Under the pieces are notes generated by a model that saw only the letters and a list, made by a program, of their open reading frames with translations, was not told the origin of the DNA and did no database searches. Position numbers and translations under genes: made by a program. From positions 124,001 through 188,000 of the forward strand of contig CAZYAB010000003.1 in the NCBI GenBank assembly GCA_964645705.1: a DNA stretch of 64,000 bases, written 5' to 3'. This stretch comes from CAXGTL01 sp964645705 (lineage in GTDB: Archaea > Nanobdellota > Nanobdellia > Woesearchaeales > CAXGTL01). Positions 48,287 to 55,723 of this stretch are shown in pieces; position 1 is the stretch's first letter, and each line of letters starts with the position of its first letter.

Positions 48287-49403
48287 GATAGTCAAAGATC
48301 CTTCAAAATTAGAAGAAATTGGAAAGATTGCGTGGAGTCCTTCTAGATTAGAAGTTATATTAACTTGTCCTAGAAAATATTATTTTACTTACATAAAAAA
48401 ACCAAAGATTGAAGTCCCTACTCCTTTTTATTTTGCTAGAGGAATATTTCTTCATAAATTAATGGAAGAGTTTTTTAAAGAGGACGGAACTCCTTTTTGG
48501 AAGACTCCTGAATCTTTTTCTGATGCTGCTGGTGGTCGTTTTATAGAATGTGTTATGAAAACAAATATGATCCATGATAGAGAAATTGATTGGTGCGGTA
48601 GAAATCCTTTTGTTGTTAGAGCAGTTATCATGAACACTTGTAGAGCTGTTTATGATATGTTAGTAAAAGAAGGTCCGCCGATAATAAAACCAGAATCAGG
48701 TTTTAGTTTTCAGTTAGATAGAAAATGGTATACAGGAAAAATAGATGCTATTTTTCCTAATATGCAGATAAGAGATTATAAAACAGGACAAAGAGAACCA
48801 TCAAAAAGAAGGCTAAAGGATATGCAGCAGTTTACTTTTTATGCTCTTGCTTATACTTCTTTATGTTATGCTGATCCTGATTTTAGAAAAGCTGTTGGTG
48901 TTTCTGATGAAAAAGTAGAAGAATGGAAAAAAAATAATGTGATTATTTCAGATGAAATCACTATGCAATATTTCAAACTTAATTATAAAAAGTATCGTAA
49001 GGTTGTTGGTGGTAAAAAAATAGAAGAAGTTGAAGTGTTTCCTAAAATAATAAAGACTTCTAGAAATAATGTTCATTATCATATACTGTCTGATTGGATT
49101 GATATTGCTGAATTTATGATTGATGCAATGAAGACATATGATAAGTATCCTCCTAAAAAAGCAAGTGATCATTGTGATTTTTGTGAATATGCTGTTCATT
49201 GTGATGAAGAAGATGAAAGAGTTTATAGTGGTAAAAAAGATGAAATTCAACAATTATATCTTCTTAAAAAAACTGATTTAGAAAAAAAACGAAAATTAAA
49301 ACAAAAAACATTTAGGTTTCTTAAAAGAAAATACATTGATACTGACTTGACTAGAAATAATAGTGAGCATGGTTCTGAAAACACAGAAGATAAAAAAGAA
49401 TAA
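48279..49403 (+). CDS. PD-(D/E)XK nuclease with Fe-S cluster, Cas4/AddB/RecB-like
   Basis: 374 residues. RecB-family core: RGIFLHKLMEEFF (His 59), WYTGKIDAIFPNMQIRDYKT (D156, D166, K168) and MQQFTFYALAY (Gln183 region). Four cysteines in the Cas4/AddB spacing, C30 (LTCPRKYYF), C299, C302 and C308 (CDFCEYAVHC), should hold a [4Fe-4S] cluster. The C-terminal ~60 residues are charged. No CRISPR array or other cas gene is in the window, so a repair or recombination role as exonuclease is more likely than CRISPR. Overlaps the unknown gene at 47672. Confidence 0.82.
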   Translation: MIEIVKDPSKLEEIGKIAWSPSRLEVILTCPRKYYFTYIKKPKIEVPTPFYFARGIFLHKLMEEFFKEDGTPFWKTPESFSDAAGGRFIECVMKTNMIHDREIDWCGRNPFVVRAVIMNTCRAVYDMLVKEGPPIIKPESGFSFQLDRKWYTGKIDAIFPNMQIRDYKTGQREPSKRRLKDMQQFTFYALAYTSLCYADPDFRKAVGVSDEKVEEWKKNNVIISDEITMQYFKLNYKKYRKVVGGKKIEEVEVFPKIIKTSRNNVHYHILSDWIDIAEFMIDAMKTYDKYPPKKASDHCDFCEYAVHCDEEDERVYSGKKDEIQQLYLLKKTDLEKKRKLKQKTFRFLKRKYIDTDLTRNNSEHGSENTEDKKE

Positions 49404-49450
49404 AAATAACAAAGAATAAATAAAATAATAAAACTAAAAAATAAAAATTT

Positions 49451-49912
49451 CTAAACTTGACCGTCGATGAATAAATCTAGTTGTTGTGCCCTATCATAAT
49501 TGTCGTCATTAACGTGTCCACAAACCATTCTGTACATAGGTTTTCTGTCATATGAATCAACCAGCGTTTGTAATTCTGATTCTAATTCATGTTCTTGTGC
49601 AAGTTGATGTGCAACATCTTTCCAGCTAACTCTACCATTGCATTTCTTCATTCCAACATATACATCAGAATCTTCAGGTAAATTAACTCCGTCTAAAGCT
49701 AATTTTCTTATTTGTTCTCTTAATCTTGTTCCTTTATAAACTGTTTTTGTTGCACTTGCATAAGGATCTTTTATTCCTACAAGTTCACTTACTAAATCCT
49801 TAAGCTTTGCACTTTTATCTTGTTCAGATTCTTCATCAACAGTTCTATCATTTATGATTGTTTTTTCAACTAGGTCTTCTTGGTCTATTGCTTCTTCTGT
49901 ATTTACATCCAT
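49451..49912 (-). CDS. Acidic hypothetical protein
   Basis: About 153 residues, family not recognised. The first ~50 residues are very acidic (NTEEAIDQEDLVEKTIINDR). The rest is mostly helical (YKGTRLREQIRKLALDGVNL, SWKDVAHQLAQEHELESELQ) and contains two cysteines. The ATG at 49912 follows GGAGGAG by 6 nt; an in-frame TTG upstream would lie in that site. It is convergent with the nuclease gene and follows the Lrp genes on the same strand. Confidence 0.6.
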   Translation of the reverse strand: MDVNTEEAIDQEDLVEKTIINDRTVDEESEQDKSAKLKDLVSELVGIKDPYASATKTVYKGTRLREQIRKLALDGVNLPEDSDVYVGMKKCNGRVSWKDVAHQLAQEHELESELQTLVDSYDRKPMYRMVCGHVNDDNYDRAQQLDLFIDGQV

Positions 49913-49970
49913 GTTAATCTCCTCCAATAGTATTGTGGGGTAATATAGAAATATATAAATCTTTTGTTAC

Positions 49971-50414
49971 TCAAGAGTGGTTTGGTACCAAATTAAACCC
50001 TTCTTTCTTAACTTCTTCAATAATAAATGTTTCTTCTAGTTTTTCAATATTGAATTTTTCAAGTTGTTCTTTGAATTCAATTACTTGTTTTAAATCTCTG
50101 AATATGCATTCAACATAGAAATCATAACCATTTATCAAAGAAAATATAGAATTTATATTTGGATGTTGCATTAAGTGTTTTTTTAATTCTTGTTTTTGCT
50201 GGGATTTTAATGAGAAATTTACTTTCATGCTATAACCTAGTTTTTCAAAGTCTAATAAAGAAACATGTTTTTTTATTACAGATGATTCTAATTTTTTTAG
50301 TGTATCAAACAGAGTTGAAATTGGAATGTTTGTTTCTTTGCTTATTTTTGCAAGTGATTTTCTAGAATTCTTTCTTAGGTGTTCTATTAATCTTATGTCT
50401 TTTTCTTTTAGCAT
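49971..50414 (-). CDS. Lrp/AsnC-family transcription regulator, paralogue 1
   Basis: 147 residues. HTH at ~1-50: DIRLIEHLRKNSRKSLAKIS and KETNIPISTLFDTLKKLES. The C-terminal RAM-like ligand/oligomer domain follows, with NINSIFSLINGYDFYVECIF and EETFIIEEVKKEGFNLV. It is clearly related to the gene at 50494. The two sit on the same strand 79 nt apart and lie upstream, divergently, of the AbrB-PhoU pair. Confidence 0.85.
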   Translation of the reverse strand: MLKEKDIRLIEHLRKNSRKSLAKISKETNIPISTLFDTLKKLESSVIKKHVSLLDFEKLGYSMKVNFSLKSQQKQELKKHLMQHPNINSIFSLINGYDFYVECIFRDLKQVIEFKEQLEKFNIEKLEETFIIEEVKKEGFNLVPNHS

Positions 50415-50493
50415 GATAATTATTGATGAGAACTATCTTTAAATAGGTTTACTCTTTTTTTTTGGAAATCTTTTGGAATAAATAAAAAGATTA

Positions 50494-50946
50494 TTAAAAA
50501 ACAAGGTTAGTATTTGTTAAAAATGCCTCTCTTTTTATGTCCTCTATTATAAAGAATGATTTTTTGTCAATTATGTTGAATTTTTGTTCTAATTGTTCTA
50601 AAAAATCTTCCATATCTTTTATTTGCTTAAATATTCCTTCAACCATAAAATCAAATCCATTGTTGATTTTGTAAACAGAATTTATCTGATGGTGTCTCAT
50701 TAGGTGTTGTTTTAATGTTTCTTTGTCATTTTTGTCAACTTTTAGCGTTATATTTGCTCTTGTGTTAAATCCTAGTTTGTTAAAATCTAGTAAACTCGTG
50801 TGTTTGATGATAATATCTTTTTCATTTAGTTTTAATCTGTCAAAAATAGTAGAAACTGGTATCTGAGTCTTTCTGCTCATTTTTGTTAAAGGCATCCTCG
50901 CATTATTTCTAAGCTCAGATAATATCTTTAGATCTTTTTGGTTCAT
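50494..50946 (-). CDS. Lrp/AsnC-family transcription regulator, paralogue 2
   Basis: 150 residues. HTH: DLKILSELRNNARMPLTKMS and RKTQIPVSTIFDRLKLNEKD; effector domain: QINSVYKINNGFDFMVEGIF. It shares the STxFDxLK recognition helix with 49971 and the phrases KHxSLLDFxKLG and FxIExxKxEFxx, showing gene duplication. The upstream region, shared divergently with the first AbrB-PhoU gene, has a TTTTCCGAATATT element similar to that gene's operator. Confidence 0.86.
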   Translation of the reverse strand: MNQKDLKILSELRNNARMPLTKMSRKTQIPVSTIFDRLKLNEKDIIIKHTSLLDFNKLGFNTRANITLKVDKNDKETLKQHLMRHHQINSVYKINNGFDFMVEGIFKQIKDMEDFLEQLEQKFNIIDKKSFFIIEDIKREAFLTNTNLVF

Positions 50947-50975
50947 AAACCAGCACCCCCTATATAGGAAAATTC

Positions 50976-51000
50976 ATGCATTTTCCGAATATTATATATT
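50976..51000 (-). promoter_or_regulatory. Promoter of the Lrp-2 gene with an operator-like motif
   Basis: On the minus strand ATATATAATATTCGGAAAAT combines a TATA-like run with TTCGGAAAA, resembling half of the TTTTCGAAAA motif seen before the two AbrB-PhoU genes. It is ~30-55 nt ahead of the ATG at 50946. Confidence 0.35.
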
Positions 51001-51063
51001 TTCTAGTAAAGCAAATATATATATTTTCTCTAATTATAATTATTACTAGTAATTATGTAATTA

Positions 51064-51083
51064 CTTTTCGAAAGATATTTATA
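51064..51083 (+). promoter_or_regulatory. Palindromic operator and TATA box of AbrB-PhoU gene 1
   Basis: CTTTTCGAAAG (51064-51074) directly precedes ATATTTATA (51075-51083). The ATG at 51106 is 22 nt further. The same arrangement at the same spacing precedes the paralogue at 52156. Confidence 0.55.
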
Positions 51084-51105
51084 CTTGTTCTTACTTCCTT
51101 TATAT

Positions 51106-52038
51106 ATGAAAAGAAAAGTCAATAAAGTGGGGAAAAATACACTGACTGTTAGCTTACCTAGTAAATGGGCTAATAAATATAATGTTGAAAAAGGACATGA
51201 AATAGATGTTATTGAAGAAGGAACTACCCTTCACTTGTGTTTAGAAGATTTTGAATTAAACAAAGGGTCTATTGTAATAGATATTCCTACTGAAAAACAT
51301 TATATGAGAAGATTGATGAATGCACCTTATATCAAGGGTTTTGATGAGATAAGGATGAATTTTAATGATAGAAAAATCTTTGACAGAATTCAAAGAGATG
51401 CAAAGATTCTTTTGGGTTTTGAAATAATGGAGCATGATGATAATCATTGTATTTTGCGTAATGTTTCTAAAGGATTAGAATCACAATTTGAAACAATGCT
51501 TAATAGACTTTTTCACATAGTTATGTCATTTAATAAAGAAATCTTAATACGTTTAAAAGACAATGATTTTAAGGATTTAAAAAGCTTGGATGAATATGAA
51601 AGAACAGCTAATAGAATCAATCTGTTTTGTAAAAGAATGGTCAATAAAAACCTTGTTAGTAATAAAACAATAAATAATACTGCAATCTATACTGTCCAAA
51701 CTTCTATAGAAAGAGTTGCAGATGAATTAAAAGGAATACTTGATTTTTTGATTAAATCAAACAATAAAAAAATAAAAATGTCAAAAAACACAAAAGAGTT
51801 GTTTAATCTAGTTCAAGAGTCATTATCTGTTTCATATGATAAGTTCAAGAGTTTTCTTAAAGGAAAAAATTATCTTACTATTGGAGATGCTTTTGAAAAA
51901 CAAAGAACAATTAGGTATTATGTTCTTAATAATAAATCTAAATATTTAGAAACAGATACTATAAATAGTGTTATTTGTTCTCATCTTATTGCTGCAATTG
52001 AACATATGCAGCACATGAGTGAAGAATTGCTATTATAA
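51106..52038 (+). CDS. AbrB/SpoVT-type DNA-binding domain fused to PhoU-like domain, paralogue 1
   Basis: 310 residues. Residues 1-45 are an AbrB-like swapped hairpin: MKRKVNKVGKNTLTVSLPSK, then KYNVEKGHEIDVIEEG. After a linker domain, ~125-310 contain PhoU-type helical bundles (ESQFETMLNRLFHIVMSFNK, SIERVADELKGILDFLIKSN). Archaeal AbrB-PhoU proteins are thought to regulate phosphate uptake genes, but no pst genes are near. The ATG at 51106 is chosen by similarity with the paralogue and the promoter spacing. Confidence 0.85.
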   Translation: MKRKVNKVGKNTLTVSLPSKWANKYNVEKGHEIDVIEEGTTLHLCLEDFELNKGSIVIDIPTEKHYMRRLMNAPYIKGFDEIRMNFNDRKIFDRIQRDAKILLGFEIMEHDDNHCILRNVSKGLESQFETMLNRLFHIVMSFNKEILIRLKDNDFKDLKSLDEYERTANRINLFCKRMVNKNLVSNKTINNTAIYTVQTSIERVADELKGILDFLIKSNNKKIKMSKNTKELFNLVQESLSVSYDKFKSFLKGKNYLTIGDAFEKQRTIRYYVLNNKSKYLETDTINSVICSHLIAAIEHMQHMSEELLL

Positions 52039-52112
52039 TTCTTTTTTATAATAATTTTCTATAATAATTATGATGATCAAATAATAATTATTTTTGTTAA
52101 AAAATATTTACT

Positions 52113-52132
52113 ATTTTCGAAAAGTATTTATA
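52113..52132 (+). promoter_or_regulatory. Palindromic operator and TATA box of AbrB-PhoU gene 2
   Basis: ATTTTCGAAAAG (52113-52124) is followed at once by TATTTATA (52125-52132). The ATG is 23 nt further. Sequence and spacing match the site at 51064, pointing to common or auto-regulation. Confidence 0.55.
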
Positions 52133-52155
52133 TTTCTGAAATATCCTATATTCAT

Positions 52156-53145
52156 ATGAAGAGAAAAATTAACAAAGTAGGGGATAATACATTGACTGTT
52201 AGTTTACCTAGTAAATGGGCTAAATTGCATAATCTGAAAAAAGGAGACGAATTAGAAATATCAATTAGTAGTGACCATCTGAATGTTTATACATTAGATA
52301 AAAAACAAGAGAAAATAATCAGAAGAATTAATTTTAATGTAACTGATATAAGTTCTACTTTTATAAAATTTGTTATGGTTACATTCTTGAGATCTGGTTT
52401 TAATGAGTTAAAATTAACTTTTGATAATAAATTTGTTGAATACACTAGTTCTGATAAAGATATTGTTAATCTAGAAAGGTGTTCTACAAGTAAACTAATT
52501 TCTGATTTTTGTAATATTGCATTAATGGGGTTTCAGGTAATTGATCAAGGTTCTGATTATATTCTTATTAAACAAATCTTAGATGTAAGAAAGGATGAAA
52601 TAGATAATATCGTAAGAAAAGTTTTCTTACATATTAAAAATTTGATTGAGGATTCTGTCATTGCAGTCAAAAATAAAAATATTGAAAGAATAAAGAACCT
52701 AAGAATGATTGAACCAAATACGAATAGGTGGGTTGATTATTGTAAAATGATTATTTTAAGTGATAAACATAATTTTGAGAAAAATATTAAATTGAATGAA
52801 TTACTTTCTTATGTTGAGTTGCTTGGAGATGAATGGGAGTTTTTTTTAAAATGTTTTCAAAGGAATCCTAAGATTTCTAATAATTTAATAGAAATTTTAG
52901 AAAAGATTTCTGCTTTGTTTGAAAAAACTTATGAAGATTTTTATAAATTTGATAAAAACAAATTAATTGATTGGCATTTGTTAAAAGAAGATGTGAAGAA
53001 CGATATTAATAGTAAGATGCTTGTTGATGATAAGTTTGTTTATACAGGCATTGTCCATACTTTTTTAAGTTTAATATCTCACATCAATAATGTATCAACA
53101 GAATATAATTATATAAAGGAAACTTATTTAAAAGATAAGAAATAA
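52156..53145 (+). CDS. AbrB/SpoVT-type DNA-binding domain fused to PhoU-like domain, paralogue 2
   Basis: 329 residues. The N-terminus MKRKINKVGDNTLTVSLPSK is nearly identical to paralogue 1, but the remainder has diverged strongly. The helical C-terminal region spans ~135-325 (VRKVFLHIKNLIEDSVIAVK, SNNLIEILEKISALFEKTYE). The conserved DNA-binding end and diverged effector end suggest the two bind the same sites while sensing different signals. The operator-like palindrome in front of both supports this. Same strand and 117 nt downstream of paralogue 1. Confidence 0.83.
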   Translation: MKRKINKVGDNTLTVSLPSKWAKLHNLKKGDELEISISSDHLNVYTLDKKQEKIIRRINFNVTDISSTFIKFVMVTFLRSGFNELKLTFDNKFVEYTSSDKDIVNLERCSTSKLISDFCNIALMGFQVIDQGSDYILIKQILDVRKDEIDNIVRKVFLHIKNLIEDSVIAVKNKNIERIKNLRMIEPNTNRWVDYCKMIILSDKHNFEKNIKLNELLSYVELLGDEWEFFLKCFQRNPKISNNLIEILEKISALFEKTYEDFYKFDKNKLIDWHLLKEDVKNDINSKMLVDDKFVYTGIVHTFLSLISHINNVSTEYNYIKETYLKDKK

Positions 53146-53183
53146 CTCTGTTTATTTTTGGTTTAATTGTGGAGGTGTTAATA

Positions 53184-53705
53184 ATGGTAAAATTATTTAG
53201 ATGTAAAATCTGTGGTGATCCATATATTGGAGAAAAAGCTCCCTCAAGGTGTCCATTTTGTGGTGCTTATGAAGAAAATATTGTTGAGATTGATAAATTT
53301 GATGCAATGTTTGACGTTGAGCTAACAGACAAGGATAGGGCTTTTGTTGAAAAAGCATTAAAAGTTGAGATTGGTAATGCAGAATTTTATGCGTGCGCTT
53401 CTGAAAAAGTGTCTGAAGAAGAAGGTAAACAATTGTTTAAATGTTTGAAAAAAATTGAAGCAGAACATGCTTCTATATGGAAAAAGATCTTGAAATTAGA
53501 TAAAGTTGATATTGGTAAATTAGATGGATGTTCTTCTGATTATAAAGCAAATTTGCAAGAATCACATAATAGAGAAGAAAAAGCAATTGAGTTTTATAAA
53601 AAAGCTGCTGCAGAGTGTGATAATTCTCGTATTAAAGAATTGTTTGAAGCTTTAGTTTTAGTTGAGGAGGATCATTTGAAATTGTCTGGTGTTAGATTGA
53701 GGTGA
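53184..53705 (+). CDS. Reverse rubrerythrin (rubredoxin domain first, then diiron ferritin-like domain)
   Basis: 173 residues. The N-terminal rubredoxin-like domain has CKICGDPYIGEKAPSRCPFC (CxxC ... CPxC). The ferritin-like domain follows with EIGNAEFYACASEKV, IEAEHASIWKKI, ESHNREEKAIEFYKKAA and LVEEDHLKL, giving the Glu/His ligands of a diiron centre. The rubredoxin-first order is the reverse-rubrerythrin type, reducing hydrogen peroxide in anaerobes. GGAGGTG precedes the ATG at 53184. Four nt separate it from the superoxide reductase gene. Confidence 0.92.
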   Translation: MVKLFRCKICGDPYIGEKAPSRCPFCGAYEENIVEIDKFDAMFDVELTDKDRAFVEKALKVEIGNAEFYACASEKVSEEEGKQLFKCLKKIEAEHASIWKKILKLDKVDIGKLDGCSSDYKANLQESHNREEKAIEFYKKAAAECDNSRIKELFEALVLVEEDHLKLSGVRLR

Positions 53706-53709
53706 AATT

Positions 53710-54108
53710 ATGACAAAACTAAATCAAGTTTGGAAATGTGAAATTTGCGGTAATATTGTGGATATAATACATTTTGGTGCTGATTCTCTTGTTTGTTGTG
53801 GTCAGCCAATGAAATTACAAGTTGAAAAAGCAAGTGAAGAAGGCACAGAAAAACATTTACCTGTTATTGAATTTGGTGAATGTTCATGTGGTTGTTCTGG
53901 TTGTAAATCAGCAAAAATCAAAGTGGGTTCGGTTGAACATCCTATGGAAGAGAAACATTTTATTGAATGGATAGAAATTCTTTCCACCAATAAAGAAGAG
54001 CGCGCTTTTCTAAAACCAGGACAAAAGCCAGAAGCAGAATTTTGTTGTGTTGGTGATGATGTAACTGCAAGAGCTTATTGTAATGTGCATGGTCTTTGGA
54101 AGAAATGA
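53710..54108 (+). CDS. dfx: Desulfoferrodoxin-type superoxide reductase
   Basis: 132 residues. Desulforedoxin centre: C10, C13, C29, C30 (WKCEICG, LVCCGQPM). Superoxide reductase centre: H49, H77, H83, C124, H127 in EKHLPVIE, SVEHPMEEKHFIEWIEI and ARAYCNVHGLWK. It reduces superoxide to peroxide, which the adjacent rubrerythrin would remove. Between the first His and the second there is an unusual insert FGECSCGCSGCKSAK with four extra cysteines (58, 60, 62, 65). Overlaps the metalloprotease gene by 4 nt (ATGA). Confidence 0.94.
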   Translation: MTKLNQVWKCEICGNIVDIIHFGADSLVCCGQPMKLQVEKASEEGTEKHLPVIEFGECSCGCSGCKSAKIKVGSVEHPMEEKHFIEWIEILSTNKEERAFLKPGQKPEAEFCCVGDDVTARAYCNVHGLWKK

Positions 54109-54806
54109 ACTCAAGATCAATTAAACCAATTTTTATTGAACTTTTTCCTGATAAAAAGTTTGATTATGATGTTAAGTTAAAATATTCTTCTAAGTTTTCT
54201 GATTATAATGCAAATATTAAACTTTATAAAAATAATTTAATGATAAGTTTATCAAAAAAATGGAAAGGTGTTAATCAGGAAATTGTTAAAGGTTTAATTC
54301 AATCGTTGTTGATCAAGATGTTTGGCAAAAATGTTAAGTCAATGAAGAAAATTAAGAAAATTAATACCATGAATATGGATTTGTATAATAATTTTATAAA
54401 ATCATTGCATTTGTCTATACCAAAAACTAATATAGATCTTGATTTGAAAAGATCTTTTGATAGAGTTAATGATTGTTTTTTCTTTGGACAAATAGAAATT
54501 CCTAATCTTCAATGGGGTTTTTTTTCCACCAAGAAGTTTGCGACATATGATTTTCAGACCGATGCAATAACCTTTTCAAAAATTCTAAAAAATCAAAATA
54601 TTGAATTAATTGATTATGTGATGTATCATGAGTTGTTACATAAAAAGTTTAAATTTAGGTCAAAGAACAACAGAAACTTGTTTCATAGTGCTGAGTTTAA
54701 GAAAGCTGAAAAAGCTTATCCTAATTCTGATGAATTAGAAAAACAGCTTAGGAAATTGTCTTCAAAATATAAGAAAAGAAGGTTTTTCTTTGGATTATTT
54801 AGATAA
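54105..54806 (+). CDS. Zinc metalloprotease-like protein with HExxH motif (SprT/M48-like)
   Basis: About 233 residues. The zinc-binding motif is MYHELLHKKFKF (HExxH) with a third His in NLFHSAEFKKAEKAYP. The segment before it, ITFSKILKNQNIELIDYV, is typical of SprT-like folds. The N-terminal ~110 residues are divergent and basic. Residues 220-233 are strongly basic. SprT-like enzymes act on DNA-protein adducts; the YHELLH pattern also occurs in archaeal M48-like proteins. The ATG overlaps the dfx stop, so it is in the oxygen-defence operon. Confidence 0.72.
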   Translation: MNSRSIKPIFIELFPDKKFDYDVKLKYSSKFSDYNANIKLYKNNLMISLSKKWKGVNQEIVKGLIQSLLIKMFGKNVKSMKKIKKINTMNMDLYNNFIKSLHLSIPKTNIDLDLKRSFDRVNDCFFFGQIEIPNLQWGFFSTKKFATYDFQTDAITFSKILKNQNIELIDYVMYHELLHKKFKFRSKNNRNLFHSAEFKKAEKAYPNSDELEKQLRKLSSKYKKRRFFFGLFR

Positions 54807-54893
54807 AAGGGGTTTATTCTTGCTTTAACAAACGAAATCTTTATATATCATTCTTCTTTTTCAGATATTAGAACAAAATGGAGGGGATTTATT

Positions 54894-55103
54894 ATGGCTA
54901 CTAAGAAATTATTACCTCTGGCTGCAATGGAAAAAATCCTTAAAATGGGCGGCGCAGAAAGAGTGTCTGACAAAGCAAAACTTGCATTGAAAAATTTATT
55001 AGAAGATATTGCTGAAGATATAGCTGTTCAAGCAGTTAAACTGGCTAATCACGCAGGAAGAAAAACTGTCAAGGATAGAGACATAAAATTAGCTGCAAAG
55101 TAA
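54894..55103 (+). CDS. Archaeal histone
   Basis: 69 residues, a single histone fold: LLPLAAMEKILKMGGAERVS, then DKAKLALKNLLEDIAEDIAV and QAVKLANHAGRKTVKDRDIK. The RKTVKDRDIKLA end is the usual HMf-type motif. It forms dimers that wrap DNA. GGAGGGGATTT precedes the ATG, and TTTATATAT near 54840-54848 is its TATA box. Confidence 0.96.
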   Translation: MATKKLLPLAAMEKILKMGGAERVSDKAKLALKNLLEDIAEDIAVQAVKLANHAGRKTVKDRDIKLAAK

Positions 55104-55121
55104 TTAAAGTGAGGTGATTAC

Positions 55122-55523
55122 ATGGCTGATACAAAACCAGTTAGCGTAGGAAGTTTAAAAAAAGGAAATTATGTTGTTGTTGATGGAGCTGCATGCGTTG
55201 TTAGTGATACACAGGTTTCAAGACCTGGTAAGCATGGTCATGCAAAAGTAAGATTAACAGCAGTTGGTATAATAGATGGAAGAAAAAGACAGATAGTAAT
55301 GCCTGGACATGATCATATAGACGTTCCAATTATTGATAAAAGAACTGCCCAAGTTTTAAGTTTGCAAGGAAATGTGGCCAATATCATGGACCTTGAAACT
55401 TATGAAACATTTGATTTAAAAGTTCCCGAAGAATTAAGAGAAAAGATTGTTGAGGGTTGCAATGTTTTGTATTGGGTAATACTTGATGAAAAAGTGATGA
55501 AACAAGTGCAGGGTGTTAAGTAG
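55122..55523 (+). CDS. eif5a: Translation factor aIF5A (hypusine-containing)
   Basis: 133 residues. The modification loop is SRPGKHGHAKVRLTAVGIID; the lysine in GKHGHAK (residue 37) is the site converted to hypusine or deoxyhypusine. The C-terminal OB-fold has NIMDLETYETFDLKVPEELR. It helps ribosomes through stalling sequences. AGGTGATT precedes the ATG. It lies 18 nt after the histone and 10 nt before eL40. Confidence 0.96.
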   Translation: MADTKPVSVGSLKKGNYVVVDGAACVVSDTQVSRPGKHGHAKVRLTAVGIIDGRKRQIVMPGHDHIDVPIIDKRTAQVLSLQGNVANIMDLETYETFDLKVPEELREKIVEGCNVLYWVILDEKVMKQVQGVK

Positions 55524-55533
55524 GTGGATTAAT

Positions 55534-55695
55534 ATGGTGAAGTTTAAAGAAGCGCAATCAAGATTGTATAAAAATATTTTTGTATGTAAAATTTGTAAGT
55601 CAAAGGTCAGAGCACCGAATATGAAAGTTATACAAGGAAAAGTTAAGTGTAGAAAGTGTAAAAAAAAATCTTTAAGACCTGTTAGAAAAAAATAA
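55534..55695 (+). CDS. rpl40e: 50S ribosomal protein eL40
   Basis: 53 residues. MVKFKEAQSRLYKNIFVCKI and then CKSKVRAPNMKVIQGKVKCR and KCKKKSLRPVRKK, the L40e zinc ribbon. AGGTGGATT lies before the ATG at 55534; the frame is open earlier but overlaps eif5a. Encoded just after aIF5A. Confidence 0.94.
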   Translation: MVKFKEAQSRLYKNIFVCKICKSKVRAPNMKVIQGKVKCRKCKKKSLRPVRKK

Positions 55696-55723
55696 ATATA
55701 AGGTAGACTAAAAAAAGAGGAAA

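Noticed and set aside
48279..49403. Call of Cas4 as part of a CRISPR system
   Set aside because: No array or other cas gene in 64 kb; the fold also fits AddB/RecB-type repair nucleases.
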